Shown here: positions 10,531 to 21,340 of the stretch, in pieces
Layout of the letters: each line of letters begins with the position of its first letter
Position numbering within the stretch: position 1 is the stretch's first letter
From: Cacajao melanocephalus
Lineage: Eukaryota; Chordata; Mammalia; Primates; Pitheciidae
Direction: 5' to 3'
NCBI GenBank assembly: GCA_963573385.1
Contig: CAUYLG010017831.1
Location: forward strand, 98,060 to 162,059
Length of the DNA stretch: 64,000 bases
Translations under genes and position numbers: made by a program
Notes under the pieces: generated by a model
What the model saw: only the letters and a program-made list of their open reading frames with translations
What the model was told of the DNA's origin: nothing
Database searches by the model: none

Positions 10531-11540
10531 CTAAACAGAGATTTTCTTAAATTCCAGAAACTACTAATTCCTCCAGTCATTGCAGAGGTCTGTATGAATG
10601 TTGGAGCATGATTTTGACACTTAGCCAGGCAACTGACAATTCTGTCTTTGCCTTCACTTCCTCCTTGCAGAAAGCCTCAAGATCAACAGCTCAGTGCCTT
10701 CTCTATTTCTTCCTTAGGACGAGCATAGTCGTAGGCATATACCTAATCTTCTAGATTTCTGGGACTACGTCAGAGATTTTCCAATTTCCCATGGATATGT
10801 CATTACTCAGCTTATGTTTTTAAGCTTTGGTTAGTCTATTGTTTTCCCCAACTATTATCCAATACCTCAGTCATAAGCAAAGTTAAGCCAAGTAATTGTT
10901 TTGACAAATGCCCAGAGGAAAAAGATTTTTCACAGTGGATGAGTTCTGATTTAAGTAAAATAAACACAGCTTTGCAAATGGAGTCTTCCAGAAAACTGGC
11001 AGACGTGTCAAATAATGGCAATTTCTTGGAAATTTGAAAGGGCTCTATCCATGTTCTGCTTTCTGCAAAGGCTGCCAGACAATTTGTTTTCACTGTGAGT
11101 GAGAGCTATTAATTTTTAAGGCTCTTAAAGAGTTGAATACTGGGGGATGAGAATAATGCAAGCCAAAACACCACAAAGCTCATTTTTCTCACTGAGATTC
11201 GGCCATTTTCCTGAATAAACGCTCCCTGGGTAATTGCAAGTCTTTGGTTAATTTCCAGAGTCCTACAAGTTTGATTCTGATAATTTTTTGCCGATTTTCT
11301 TGCTTCCTTTGTAGAAGACAGAATTATCAGAATTTCTTTCTCTACTGTTTTCCCCATGTTACAAAGATATTTTATATATAGTTCATCTTACCATTTATTG
11401 TAGATACAGTTAGAAGAAATGTTACTGACATGAATATTTCTAAATCAAGAAAACATTTTAAAGTTAACAATTAGGAGGAAACATAGGTTATAAAATGCTT
11501 TGGAAAAATGTGAAAATACGAAGATATGTATGGTTGCCAA
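10531..11540. other. Unassigned intronic sequence
   Basis: No repeat family is recognised. Two open minus-strand stretches (10836-11093 and 11109-11357) lack splice context and show no domain I recognise. I treat them as chance or as remnants of an unidentified repeat. Confidence 0.5.
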
Positions 11541-11544
11541 CCTC

Positions 11545-12045
11545 CAATATGTCAAAAATAATCCTTGCTTCCTAGTTTTGTGGATCTTCCTTCCCCATAC
11601 TGAATCAGAGTTGATTTGTACAACCAAAATAATCATATGAAAGTGATGGTGTATGACTTTTGAGACTAGTTCATAAAATACATTGCCACTTCCACCTTGG
11701 TCACTTAAATATGTTATTCTTGGAAAAGCCAACTACTACGCCATGAGGACACTAAAATATACCTATAGAGAGGTCCATGTGGAGAACTGAGTGTTCCACC
11801 AAAGCCGGCACTAATTTCCCACCTATGTGAGTGATCCATCTTGTCCAGTCCTAGCCAAGTCTTCTGATGGCTACATTAGCACAAAGCATCTGACTGAACC
11901 TTTTGATAAGCCTTGATCCAGATCTGCCCAGCCAAGCTGTTCCTGAATTCTCGGCTAATAGAAACTGTGAGATAATAAATGTTTATTGTTTTAAGCCACA
12001 AAGTTTGTCATAATTTGTGTCTCAACAATTAATTACTAATATAAT
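11545..12045 (+). repeat. MLT1-type MaLR LTR, sense
   Basis: Characteristic phrases occur in order: 'catactgaatcagagttgat' (11597-11616), 'gtgatggtgtatgacttttg' (11643-11662), 'gccatgaggacact' (11740-11753), and the 3' end 'gaaactgtgagataataaat' (11961-11980) followed by 'gttttaagccaca'. Length is about 500 bp. It is strongly diverged, consistent with MLT1C/D age. Confidence 0.85.
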
Positions 12046-13196
12046 AAGCAATTGAAAGCATTTATTTACAAGGAAACAAATATCCTCAGAAAGAAATTGA
12101 AATACGTTTTTAAAAATTTCCCCTGAGGAAACATTAGCCATACATAATGGTAAAGGCTCTTTCACACATAACAAACTTTCAAGGTTATATTCAGAGCACA
12201 AAAGAAGATTGTAACTGTAACTATTCCAAATTCATTTTCTGAATATGAAATAACTTCATTACCAAGACCTGAAAATAATAAAACCAATAAAGATTATAAT
12301 TTTACTTATGAATATAGATACAAATATTCTAAAAGATTCTACTAACAAATGAAATCTAGCATGATAAAGCTTTCTAGAAATGCACTATATGTACATAAAG
12401 CTATAATAATTTAGACCTGAAGTACTAGCATCAGAATACAAATATATTAATCAAAAATAATTTTAAGAACTCAGAAACATGGCATCAGACCTAATATCAG
12501 TTATGAATGATTCATTGTTTTCATACTTAAAGTGTCTTAATCTATATTATATACATCTATTACATATTAATAAGTATGCAGTATATATGTAATATTTTAA
12601 GTCAAATATACATATGATACATAAATGTGGCTTACAATGAAGCAAACTGACATTCAAAGTGTGGATATCTTTAATCTAAAAATAGATCTTAGAAAAACTC
12701 AAAAAATAATGTCTCTCAGTTACAATATCATTCAAAAAGGAAAATGGGAAATTTGAGAAGAAGAAATTCAAATGCCAATAGATACTTTAAAAAGTATAAT
12801 TTAGGCAGTAATTCAATAGGTAATAGTTATGTTCTAACAAATTCCCTTTGTTTTACAAAAAGAACAGTAACCAGTGTTGAGTTCATTTGAGGGGTAAAAG
12901 GTAAATACAATTAATAAACTTTTCGGAGATCCACAATATGCCAAAATCCTTAATATTAACCCAGACATTTTATTTAACGTTGGAAATATGAATGCTTTAC
13001 ATTCTTAGCATTGCTTGTTTGTGTTTTCTTTACATAGATACTATTTTTAGCAAAGGAAATACATTAAAAATACTTTCAAATTTTCATTGCTCTTCCACCT
13101 AGGAGAAAACGGGGAGTCTGATGCATAGAAATGAGGTTTTCATATTATTTTCCTTATGATAAATCTAAGAGATAACTCTGGTATCAGTTTGTCTCA
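12046..13196. other. AT-rich intron next to the exon; L1 traces
   Basis: The stretch is mostly AT-rich. Around 12240-12370 phrases such as 'cttatgaatatagatacaaa' resemble sense L1 ORF2, and L1-like text may continue to about 12540. From 12550 to 13196 I recognise nothing. This is the intron immediately downstream of the NPSR1 exon on the gene strand. Confidence 0.45.
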
Positions 13197-13213
13197 TCAC
13201 ATTTGGAAGGTGT

Positions 13214-13220
13214 TACATAC
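13214..13220 (-). promoter_or_regulatory. NPSR1: 5' splice donor of the NPSR1 exon
   Basis: On the minus strand the exon ends ...TTGCAG followed by gtatgta. CAG|gtatgt is a strong match to the U1 consensus. The exon ends in phase 0 after a Gln codon. Confidence 0.9.
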
Positions 13221-13324
13221 CTGCAAATAGCGGACCACTCGGCAAACCAGGTCAGGTGCCATGAAGTCTCCAGTGAATCGCCAAATAATATCTGTCAGAA
13301 TGTTGACCAGTCCTGTGAAAGAAT
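13221..13324 (-). CDS. NPSR1: NPSR1 coding exon (neuropeptide S receptor, TM2-ECL1-TM3 start)
   Basis: This is one internal 104-bp exon of a class A GPCR at the plasma membrane, the receptor for neuropeptide S (Gq/Gs signalling; arousal, anxiety and asthma-associated locus). Minus-strand translation covers residues 95-128 plus the last two bases of codon 94, ending ...PDLVCRVVRYLQ. It includes the conserved TM3-start cysteine (Cys121), which in class A receptors pairs with ECL2. Codon 107 is ATT (13284-13286), isoleucine, at the known Asn107Ile site. Codon 115 is ATG. Flanks are cag|ATT at the acceptor and CAG|gtatgt at the donor; open frame beyond them stops matching the receptor. I did not recognise the neighbouring exons in the window. 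Gene identity is from remembered family sequence. Confidence 0.95.
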
Positions 13325-13345
13325 CTGACAAAAACATACAAGTGC
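13325..13345 (-). promoter_or_regulatory. NPSR1: 3' splice acceptor of the NPSR1 exon
   Basis: On the minus strand the intron ends tgtatgtttttgtcag, giving a T-rich tract and a CAG immediately before the exon base A at 13324. A second AG 13 bases inside the exon (ttcacag) is a possible but frame-breaking alternative. The protein match begins exactly at the first AG, which decides the choice. Confidence 0.85.
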
Positions 13346-13565
13346 TTACATTCAGGTTTTTTTTCTCCCCCCTAAATTTGCAGCTAAGCCACAATAGAAA
13401 TGAAATCCTGGGGAGGTTCATTTTTTTTTCCTTCCTGATGTATCAGATGGCCACTGGGGAAAAGTAAAGCAAGGTAGGAGTTCTTTGACTTTTACCATTG
13501 GAGCTTGTTACCACTTAGATGTAACCACCTACGAAAAATTTTAGTAATTACTGAAGAGGTATCAT

Positions 13566-13842
13566 GCTAATCATCAACTTAAGTGTCCATCGACAGATGA
13601 ATGGATAAAGAAAAGGTGGTACATATACATAATGGAGGACTATTTGGCTATAACAAAGAATAAGATCCTGTCATTTGCAACAACATGGATGGAACAGGAG
13701 ATCATGTGAAATTATTAATTAAGTGATATAAACCAGGCACAGAAAGACAAACATCACTTGTTCTCAAAATATCTCCTGTATCTCATAAATATGTAAACTT
13801 ACTATGTACCCACAAAAATTTTTTTAAAATTAAAAAAAAAAA
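13566..13842 (+). repeat. L1 3' end, 5'-truncated, sense
   Basis: Sense L1 3' terminal sequence includes 'cagatgaatggataaagaaa' (13595-13614), 'ataaaccaggcacagaaaga' (13728-13747) and a terminal A-rich tail at 13821-13842. It is missing some 3'UTR relative to other copies. It lies about 240 bp upstream of the NPSR1 exon on the gene strand. Confidence 0.85.
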
Positions 13843-13849
13843 TCCCACA

Positions 13850-16800
13850 GTGCTGCAGGGATTCTCTGCTGATTAATGGATAGGACTGGAACACAAGACT
13901 GGATAAGCAAGGATTCATTGACTTGGATCACTTTTTGGGGGCATGGGATATAACATCCTCTCAAGGACCCCAGAGGGAGGGCATACTTATTCCTAAGGTA
14001 GTTCTTAGAGGAATGGAAAAAGTGATGGTCCTCAGAAAAATGGAAATGCTTGAGTTTCCCTGGTAGATACTAGAGAAAATAATGCAAAGGCTAAAGGAAG
14101 TGGGCATGCTGTAATGGATGTATTGAGAGAAGCCAAAAGACCCATGAGAGAATTCTTTTCCTTGAGAGGGCTCAGAAGTCACCAGCATCATCAAGAAACT
14201 CAGTAATGGCTTCCATCTGCAATCCAGGGTGGATGGTAGGAGAGATAGTCGTAGAGCCAGGTCTTGCAAAACTATAGAAAGTATGTAGTGCAATGATTCC
14301 CCTAATCTTTTCTCAAAGGGTCCTATGCCTATTTATTTGAGTGACTGTACACCGGGGAAATGAAAATACTCAGACATTCTGAGGGTTTCATTAGGCACAG
14401 GGTCTGAATTAACATAAAATCCAGAGACACAGACCGCTATTAGAGTGAAATCTATGGGGCCAAGTAATAAATAAAATCCTGGCTACAGCAAAATGGTCCA
14501 CTAGGTCTGCATTCCTTTCCATTAGTCATTCCCTCATCCCCTAAATGTTTAACTGGGATTGATCTGCTTGGCAGTTGAAGGAACCCCATATTGGTTTTCC
14601 CATCATAGTAGGAAAGGCCAAGTAGAAGTCATCAGTTCACCAGTCTGGTCCCTGTAGAAACTGGATGGATCCTGGAGAATGAGTAGACTGCAGCAAGCTC
14701 AAACAAGCAGTAGCCCTGATTGTGGCTGTGGTTTTGGACATAGTATCTTTGCTAGAGCAGGTTAATATGGCCTCAGGTAAATGGCATGCAGATATTCATT
14801 TGGCAAGAGTGTTCTTTACTAATCTGATCAGAAAAGAAGATCAGAGTTTGTATTCACATGAAACAGATAATAATATTCATTTTTTGCTTTCCCCAGGGCT
14901 ATGTTCCCTCTTCGAATGCCTGTCATAATAAGGTCTGAAGAGAGCTCAACCATCTGAACATTCTGTAGAATATCACATTGATCCATTTACACCAAAGACA
15001 TCATTAAGAGTCAACAAGAAATGTTTAATCCATTAGAGAAGTTAGTAGGACACATACACTCTGCAAAGTGGGAGATAAACCCTGTGAAAATTCAGGAACA
15101 TGACACATTGGTAAGGTTTTTAGCAGTTTGGTAGTGAAAGGCTGCTAGAATACCTCCCCCCACCCCACCACTGCATTTTCAAGTAAAAGTTAAATTGCTG
15201 TATCTTACATTTCCAGTCTCAATAAATAAAGCAAGATACCTGGTATCTTTGTGTTTTGGTAGCAATACATTTCCTATCTAGGAATATTTTTCAGTCCCAT
15301 ATACTGAACTGCACAAAAGTCTCACAGCTTTGAGTGGGCCAGGAGCAAGAAAGGGTTCTGCATCATGTGTAGGCTACAGTATAAGCAACCCTATTACTCG
15401 GGGCATATGACCCAATGGTGCTGAATGTGTTAGTGGGAAAAGATACAGTTTGGAGTTGATGGATGCCCAAGTGAAAGAATCAGAATGCAGGTCCCTAGGG
15501 CTGTGAAGCAATGCCATGCCATTTTCAGTATAAAGTTTAAACCTTTTGAGAAACTGTTTCTAGAATGTTGCTGAGCCTTGGTCAAGATGGAATGTTGATA
15601 ATGGGACACCAAATGTATTTGGAACTGACTATTACGAGCTAGATTATTGCTGATGCACTAAGTCATACACTCAGACAAGTCCCACAGCCTTCCACTAGAA
15701 AATGGAAATGGCACATCTGGGATCAAACCCTTATGGGACTAGTTTGGCACAGGAAGCTGCATGAGCAGGTAGCACAGATGCCCCCGTGTCATCCACCAGG
15801 GTTGAACCAGTGCCCTTGCATAGCTCACACTTATGGCTATCTGGGGGGTTCTCTATGACTAGCTGAAAGGGAGGTAAAGGGCCAATATTGGTTGACAATG
15901 GGTTAGTTCACTATGTAGCTGTAAAGCAAAAATAGATGGTCACTGAAGTGTAGCTGCATTATGGGGTAGCCTTGGAAGACAGTGGAGAAGGAAGTTCTTT
16001 TCAATGAATGAAGCTGCAAGCAGTGCATATGGTTATCTACTTTGTGCAGAAGAAAAAATAGCCTAACATATGAATATATGTATAGATTTCTGCACAGTAG
16101 CCAATAGTTTAGCTATGTGGACAGGGACCTGAATAAAAGGGACTTGGAGATGAGAGACGAGTATGAGACAGAGGCATGTGGTTGGGATTATGGGAGTGGG
16201 CACAATGTGTGAAGATTTTTGTGTCATGCATTTGACATTAATTGGGAAGCACCAAGTACATAAGAAGCACTAAAAAAACAAAGAGGCAAGGTAACCTGTC
16301 CAGTTGACATTATCCAGGCTTTGTCATCAGATAAAGTACTGGTATGATGGGCACATGAATAGAGTGGCCACAGTGGCAAAGAGCAACACTACTCATTAGC
16401 CAATACAATGGACTACCAATTCTCCTGGCCAATCTAGCTACTGCTGATTTTGAATGTCCAACTTGCTAACAAGAGAGAGCAACACTAAGCCCTCAATAGG
16501 TTACTAGTTCTTCAGGAGATCAACTGGTTGCTTTGTGGCAAGTTGACTACATTGGGCGCCTTCTGTCCTGCAGCAGCCAGCTGTCCATCCTTCCAATGAT
16601 GCACTTATTCTGGGTGTAAGCTTTCCTTTCCTCATCTCTGAGTTGTAGTCAACACGACTATTCTCTGGGGGCTTTTAGATTACCAAACTAGAATGGAATT
16701 CCACACCATATAGTATCTGATCAGGGGACCCACTTAACAGTGAAGAGGGTGTAGGATTGGCTCATGATCCTAAAACCTACTGTTTGTATCACATACTACA

Positions 16801-17460
16801 CCAGATAGAAGTAGCTGTACTTTTAGCACCCTAGAATGAACTACTGAAGGAAGAGACGAAGTGCCAGGGTCCCATCCTTTAAAGTGCGGCCTATGTGTTA
16901 AATCAGAGGCCACTTCATGGTGTTGGGTCCCTAACAGAAGTATACGTAGGTCTTAGAATCAAGGGGTAGAGGAAGGAATGGCCTCAGTTAACGTCACTCC
17001 CATTGACCCATGGAAGGGCTTCGCGCTTCTTCATCTGTACCTCTGTGCTCTTCAAGCTGGAGGTCCTGGTCACCAAAGGACTTGTACTTCGGCCAGGGAA
17101 CATAGCAAAGGTCCCATTGAACTAAAAGTTATGGCTACCACCAGGGCACTTTGGATGCTTTGTGTCTAGGGACTAGCAGGCAAGAAGAGGAGTCACCATC
17201 TTGGCAAGAGTGATTGGTGGTGACTAGCAGATGGAGGTAGGGCTGTGTTTACACAATGAGAAAGGCAGGCATATGGGGAGAACACAGGCAATTTGCTCGT
17301 AACTGTCAAGTTGTGATTGATGGCAGACAATTAGTGCATGGGGCCAGAGATGCTGAGCATCTTCAGCAGGCCCTCAACATAGGGTTGTTCAGATTATTTA
17401 TCCTCTAGGGAGCCCTGCCCCTGCTGTGGTGGAGGGGTGAAGGGGGCTGAAATTGAGTAT
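13850..17460 (+). mobile_element. ERVL internal region (gag end, protease, pol), degenerate
   Basis: A roughly 3.6-kb endogenous retrovirus fragment of the ERVL class lies on the + strand. By nucleotide-level similarity the order is the gag 3' portion (about 14.0-14.3 kb), protease region (about 14.4-14.6 kb), reverse transcriptase (about 14.65-15.1 kb), RNase H (about 15.3-16.3 kb) and integrase (about 16.4-17.2 kb). Stops and frameshifts occur throughout; the longest open pieces are under 70 codons (14722-14928, 16978-17169). No LTR borders it in the window. An L1 3' end abuts its left edge. Right boundary is uncertain. Confidence 0.8.
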
Positions 17461-17970
17461 TATTGTCATGCAGACATACATCCTAGTTGCACAAAGACAA
17501 GGCTGTTGATTCTCTGGACTATCCGTGGGCTGTACCCATGGGTATTAAATTATTCAGCTCAGAATTCCAATCATGCCTCTGTTGAGAAACGCTGTTAGGC
17601 TGTTTGAGAGATTTGTTGTTTCTGTGCAATTCTAGTCAGACAGAGAACTGGGCAGAACTCTGCTCAGAAATAGAGTATGCACTTGGCTGGGTTCAGGCTC
17701 TCAGAAAATCGAACGGCTGAAAAACAAAAGAAACTGCAACTTTGGGGATTAATCTAGGATACTCATAGTTTCATTTCCAATAGTTTATTTTTATTGCTGT
17801 GTTTCTGCTAAAGAGCAGTAGTAAAAATGGAAACTCACACTATCATTTGGTTAATTGCTTTTTGAATATTGGAAAATGAGGTTTATTAACGTTAGAACAG
17901 AAGGAGCTCAGGGTATGGCATGCGACAAGTGCTGAGCTCATGCTTGAATGAATTGCCATTGTGGTTTAAA
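17461..17970. other. Unassigned sequence after ERVL
   Basis: No repeat or gene is recognised. Part of it may still belong to the ERVL copy. Confidence 0.4.
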
Positions 17971-17974
17971 AAGG

Positions 17975-18110
17975 CTTTTAAAAAATAAAACTTTTTATTT
18001 TGAAATAATTAGAGACTCAGAAGAAGTTACAATAAACAGTACAGAAAGGTTTTTACATGCCTACCACACACCATCCCCCAATGGTGACACCTTACATAAG
18101 TCTAGGTAGA
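17975..18110 (-). repeat. L1 3' UTR fragment, antisense
   Basis: The phrases 'ctttttattttgaaataatt' (17991-18010) and 'tggtgacaccttacataa' (18082-18099) are the reverse complement of an L1ME/L1MB-type 3' end. The copy at 22672 starts with a similar phrase. Confidence 0.7.
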
Positions 18111-18194
18111 CTTCATGGCTTAAAAGAGAATTAGTGCTCTTAACCTGGCTTCTCTAGAACACAGAACATGATTGTGAGGGATGTTATTAAGCAG

Positions 18195-18360
18195 TTATAT
18201 CCTTGACAAAGCTAAATAGTTAGAATCATTAACTTATTTAATCTCACAACAAACTATGTGATAAAAATCTCAATTTTATAGATGAACAAAATAAGAGAGA
18301 TTATAATATTTTAAGATTTCAGAGAAAGGGGTGAAGGTAGGCTTTAACCCATTCTGTAGA
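18195..18360 (-). repeat. MIR SINE, antisense
   Basis: The order 'cttatttaatctcacaacaa', 'tttatagatgaacaaaataa', 'ggtaggctttaaccc' follows a reverse-complemented MIR. It is heavily diverged. Confidence 0.65.
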
Positions 18361-18604
18361 TGTCAGCGTCTGATTGCCTTCCACACTGCCTTTTATTGTT
18401 TTCATTTATTTCTTTTTAGATTCTTTTCTCCTTTATTCCCTAGGCTAACGTGCCAACGTGAGCCCCTGTCTTCTTCTCATTTCCTCATTCCCTACTTTGG
18501 TTGCCCATTTTCTCTTTTGGCCCCTTCTATTTATAGGGCCGGACCATTCCACCCACAGAAGTTGCTTTAACTCCTTTAGAGAACTGGGGAGATCAATTTC
18601 CCCT

Positions 18605-18835
18605 TTTTGTATCTTATTTTGGAGAGAAGGGGGACAGGGTATCGCTGTCACTCAGGCTGGAATGCATTGCTGTGATCATGGCTTACTACAGCCTCGACTT
18701 CCCAGGATCAAGTGATGCTTCTGCCTCAGTCTCCTGAGTAATTGCGAACAGTACACGCCACCACACCCAGCTAACTTTTACTTTTTAAAAATTTTCGTAG
18801 CGATTATAGGTGTGAGCCACTGCATCTCTCCCTTT
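18605..18835 (-). repeat. Old Alu (AluJ-like), antisense, internally deleted
   Basis: Reverse-complement Alu phrases include 'tgtcactcaggctggaatgc' (18647-18666) and 'gcctcagtctcctgagtaat' (18723-18742). After the A-rich linker at about 18795 it jumps to 'gattataggtgtgagccact' (18803-18822), so most of the other arm is missing. High divergence suggests AluJ. Confidence 0.85.
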
Positions 18836-18844
18836 CTGCATCTT

Positions 18845-18910
18845 CATTGTTAACAGAATAAAGTGTGAGTCCCACAGCTTAGCATAAAAGCCTTTCATGA
18901 TTTGGCCTAC
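18845..18910 (+). repeat. L2 LINE 3' region, sense, left half
   Basis: The phrase 'agcctttcatgatttggcct' (18889-18908) belongs to the L2 3' region. The element resumes at 19258 after an LTR insertion. Confidence 0.7.
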
Positions 18911-19257
18911 TGCTACAGTTTGGATGTGTCTTCCAGAATTCATGTGTTGGAAACTTAATTCCCAATGTGACAGTGGGGGCTAGTGGGAAGCATTTTGATT
19001 GAGCCCTCATGAATAGATTAATACTATTATGAAAAGCTAAGGGACTCATCCTGTCTTGCCCTTTGGCCTTCTGCCACGTGAGGATCCAGGCAGCATGCAG
19101 GGCATCATCTTGGAAGAAGAGAATGACCTCGCCGGACACTGAATCTTCTGGCACATGAATTTTAGACTTCCTAGCCTCCAGAACTGTGTCCTAATAAATT
19201 TCTGCTTATAAATTATACAGTCTCTGGTATTCTGTCATAGCAACACAGACTAAGACA
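18911..19257 (+). mobile_element. MLT1A-like solo LTR nested in L2
   Basis: This 347-bp LTR starts tgctacagtttggatgtgt and ends aacacagactaagaca. It contains 'gagccctcatgaatagatta' (19000-19019) and 'cctagcctccagaactgtgt' (19170-19189). The flanking pentamers, cctac (18906-18910) and actac (19258-19262), differ at one base, consistent with an old 5-bp target duplication. It splits an older L2. Confidence 0.85.
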
Positions 19258-19450
19258 ACTACCTCTTGTCAGGTCCCCATGTGGGATTTCAATGTTGAAC
19301 ATCATATTGATCATACATTTTTGCTTCTAGATACATATTCCTCTGCTTGGAATAGCCTCCTTCCATTTTCCACCCTATTGAATTCCCATTGATCTTTCAA
19401 CATCTAGCTGATGTCCCATGTTCCAAAAGCTTTCCTTGACTTTTCACATG
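19258..19450 (+). repeat. L2 LINE 3' region, sense, right half
   Basis: The phrases 'cctctgcttggaatagcctc' (19341-19360) and 'ccaaaagctttccttgactt' (19423-19442) match the L2 3' UTR order and continue 18845-18910. Confidence 0.75.
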
Positions 19451-20204
19451 GGATGGTTTACCATACAAAGTTATGTGACCTTCCCAGTCTTTTGCCTGTC
19501 TGTATTTTCTGTTATTTTTCTACAGTTAACAACAAAAAGCACTGGCAAGGACATGGGATCTATAATCAAAAGTGTCAGAAGCTTGGAGAGGAAAAATCCC
19601 ATGACTGTTCTAAGCTATAAGAGAAGTCCTTACTTAGAAGATCAGACGTGAGCAGTCATTGAGGGCTGTGGGTTGTGACTGATCAAATAGGAATGCCATG
19701 AAGATTTTCCTGGCACAAATGGATTGGATGAATGAATGGAATGGACTTGGGAATTACTTGGATATTCTCTTTTGGCTTACTAATTCCTTAATTTTTTAAA
19801 AAAGGAAAGATTATCTTATGTTTCACTAGATCCAAGTGCTTATGTAAATAACAATAATCTATTCTGTTAGAATCTATTTTTGCCCTGGAGCTCAATCTCA
19901 AATAAGCCTATTTCTGAAAGTAGATTATCAGTGGAACTATGCCACTGCATTTTTTAGTTGCTATTAAGCAAATGACGCTCAATGCTGATCAGTAAAAAGC
20001 TATTTAGTTACCTAAGTAATTGAGTACATTGCAAATAAACTGCTCCTAAATGATAATGAACAAGACCTTGGGAACAAAGGATACACTTTAAAGGCTTAAT
20101 CAGCTCCATGTATTATTCTTGCTTTTAAAAATTTGTTCTGTGAAAGATCTTAGGAAACTTTTATACTCAGAAAAGCCAAAGTAGACTTATAACAGGCTTT
20201 ATTG
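19451..20204. other. Unassigned intronic sequence
   Basis: No gene or recognisable repeat was found. Two overlapping short open frames at 19411-19651 have no coding features. Confidence 0.5.
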
Positions 20205-20655
20205 TCCTTTGAGTGTTTTTGTAAACATGAATGGGGGTTCCCAGTTAGAGCAGATGTAGGTGGACTGGGAAGAAGTCAAGAATGAGGCAATAGCTGAGCT
20301 TTTCAGTGAGGATTGGTCAAGTGAGAAGGGAATGTAGAATACTGATTCTAGGCACAGATGACAGCATGAACAGTTATGGAGATGAGAAATTACTTGGCTT
20401 GTGTATATTAAACATCAGTTTGTTGTTGCTGAAGCCTAAAAGGGAGCTAAGAAGTAGCAAAAATAGGTCTGCAGAAACAAGAAGAATCCAGACTTTTAGA
20501 GCGTCATATGCCAGTTAAAAGAGGTTGTAATGTTTTTTATACTATGAGAGTTGTTGAAGGTTTATATCCTCAAACATGTATTTTAAATAGATTTCTTTAG
20601 TTGCTGCAGGGAGGATCAATTTGTTAGGTCCAATACTGGAATTAATTACCATTTA
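20205..20655 (-). repeat. Possible ancient LINE (L2-like), antisense
   Basis: The text around 20255-20300 and 20520-20650 loosely follows reverse-complemented L2-type sequence. Its last 62 bases (20594-20655) form the left arm of an inverted repeat with 21251-21308. Confidence 0.4.
20594..20655 (-). repeat. Inverted repeat, left arm
   Basis: The reverse complement of this segment matches 21251-21308 with four substitutions and one 4-bp indel over about 60 bases. The shared core includes gatcctccctgcagcaac. The spacer is about 595 bp. Confidence 0.85.
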
Positions 20656-20975
20656 AATTATGAAACTATGCAGACGTTCAAAGAAGAAATGTATGTTAAA
20701 TGACAGTAGGACTATAGACAGGATATACATTGTAAAGCCCAGGTCAACATTAAAAGAAATAGAAAAAGAGGCATAATTAATAAGTTGATAGTGGAGACAA
20801 AATGAAATCATAAAAAGCTCAATTAATCCAGGCTGAAATAAAAAGAAAAAAGGAACAAAAATATGGATGGAACAAATAAAAGCAACAAACCAGTGGTAGG
20901 TAGATTTCAATCCAAACACATCAATAATAACATTACATGTAAATTGCCCGAAACCCCAATTAAAACGCAAACTCG
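20656..20975 (+). repeat. L1 ORF2 fragment, sense
   Basis: Sense L1M ORF2 signatures: 'aaaatatggatggaacaaat' (20858-20877) and 'aataacattacatgtaaatt' (20925-20944), followed by an 'aattaaaacgcaaac' phrase. The frame is broken. It sits between the arms of the inverted repeat. Confidence 0.65.
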
Positions 20976-21340
20976 TTAACTTTTCATATTAATGATCTTC
21001 TCCTCCTCTATTCTCACTCACTTGATGGCACAACTATCTACTAGGGGCACCCAAGCCAGGAACCCATAATACATAGACTCTTCCCTCTACCTCACATGCA
21101 GAACATTTTACTATTCAGTCACCAAATCCTCCTTATTTTACCTTATTAAGTGATCTCAAATTGGAATCCTCTCTGTATTCTTACTATTATTTGTCATACT
21201 TTAGGCGCTGATGATTTCTTTGTTGAATTTCTGCAGTTTTCTAACTAATCTAAATGGTAATTCCAGTGCTGGACCTGCCAAATTGATCCTCCCTGCAGCA
21301 ACTAAAGACTATTAGATGTTTTATATAATATTATACAAAT
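20976..21340 (+). repeat. Probable L2-derived segment with right inverted arm
   Basis: From about 21080 to 21325 the spacing of phrases resembles a sense L2 copy, but divergence is high. The right arm of the inverted repeat lies at 21251-21308. 20976-21080 is unassigned. Confidence 0.45.

Noticed and set aside
10836..11357. Two consecutive minus-strand open frames in the gene orientation
   Set aside because: They do not match NPSR1 or any family I recognise and lack acceptor/donor context. Possibly an unidentified repeat.
13221..13324. NPSR1 retropseudogene instead of an exon
   Set aside because: The match to the receptor stops exactly at consensus acceptor and donor sites and the flanks are unrelated intron, so it is a genuine exon.
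18331..18715. Overlapping open frames on both strands
   Set aside because: They cover MIR/Alu-derived and unassigned DNA, with no domain and no consistent frame.
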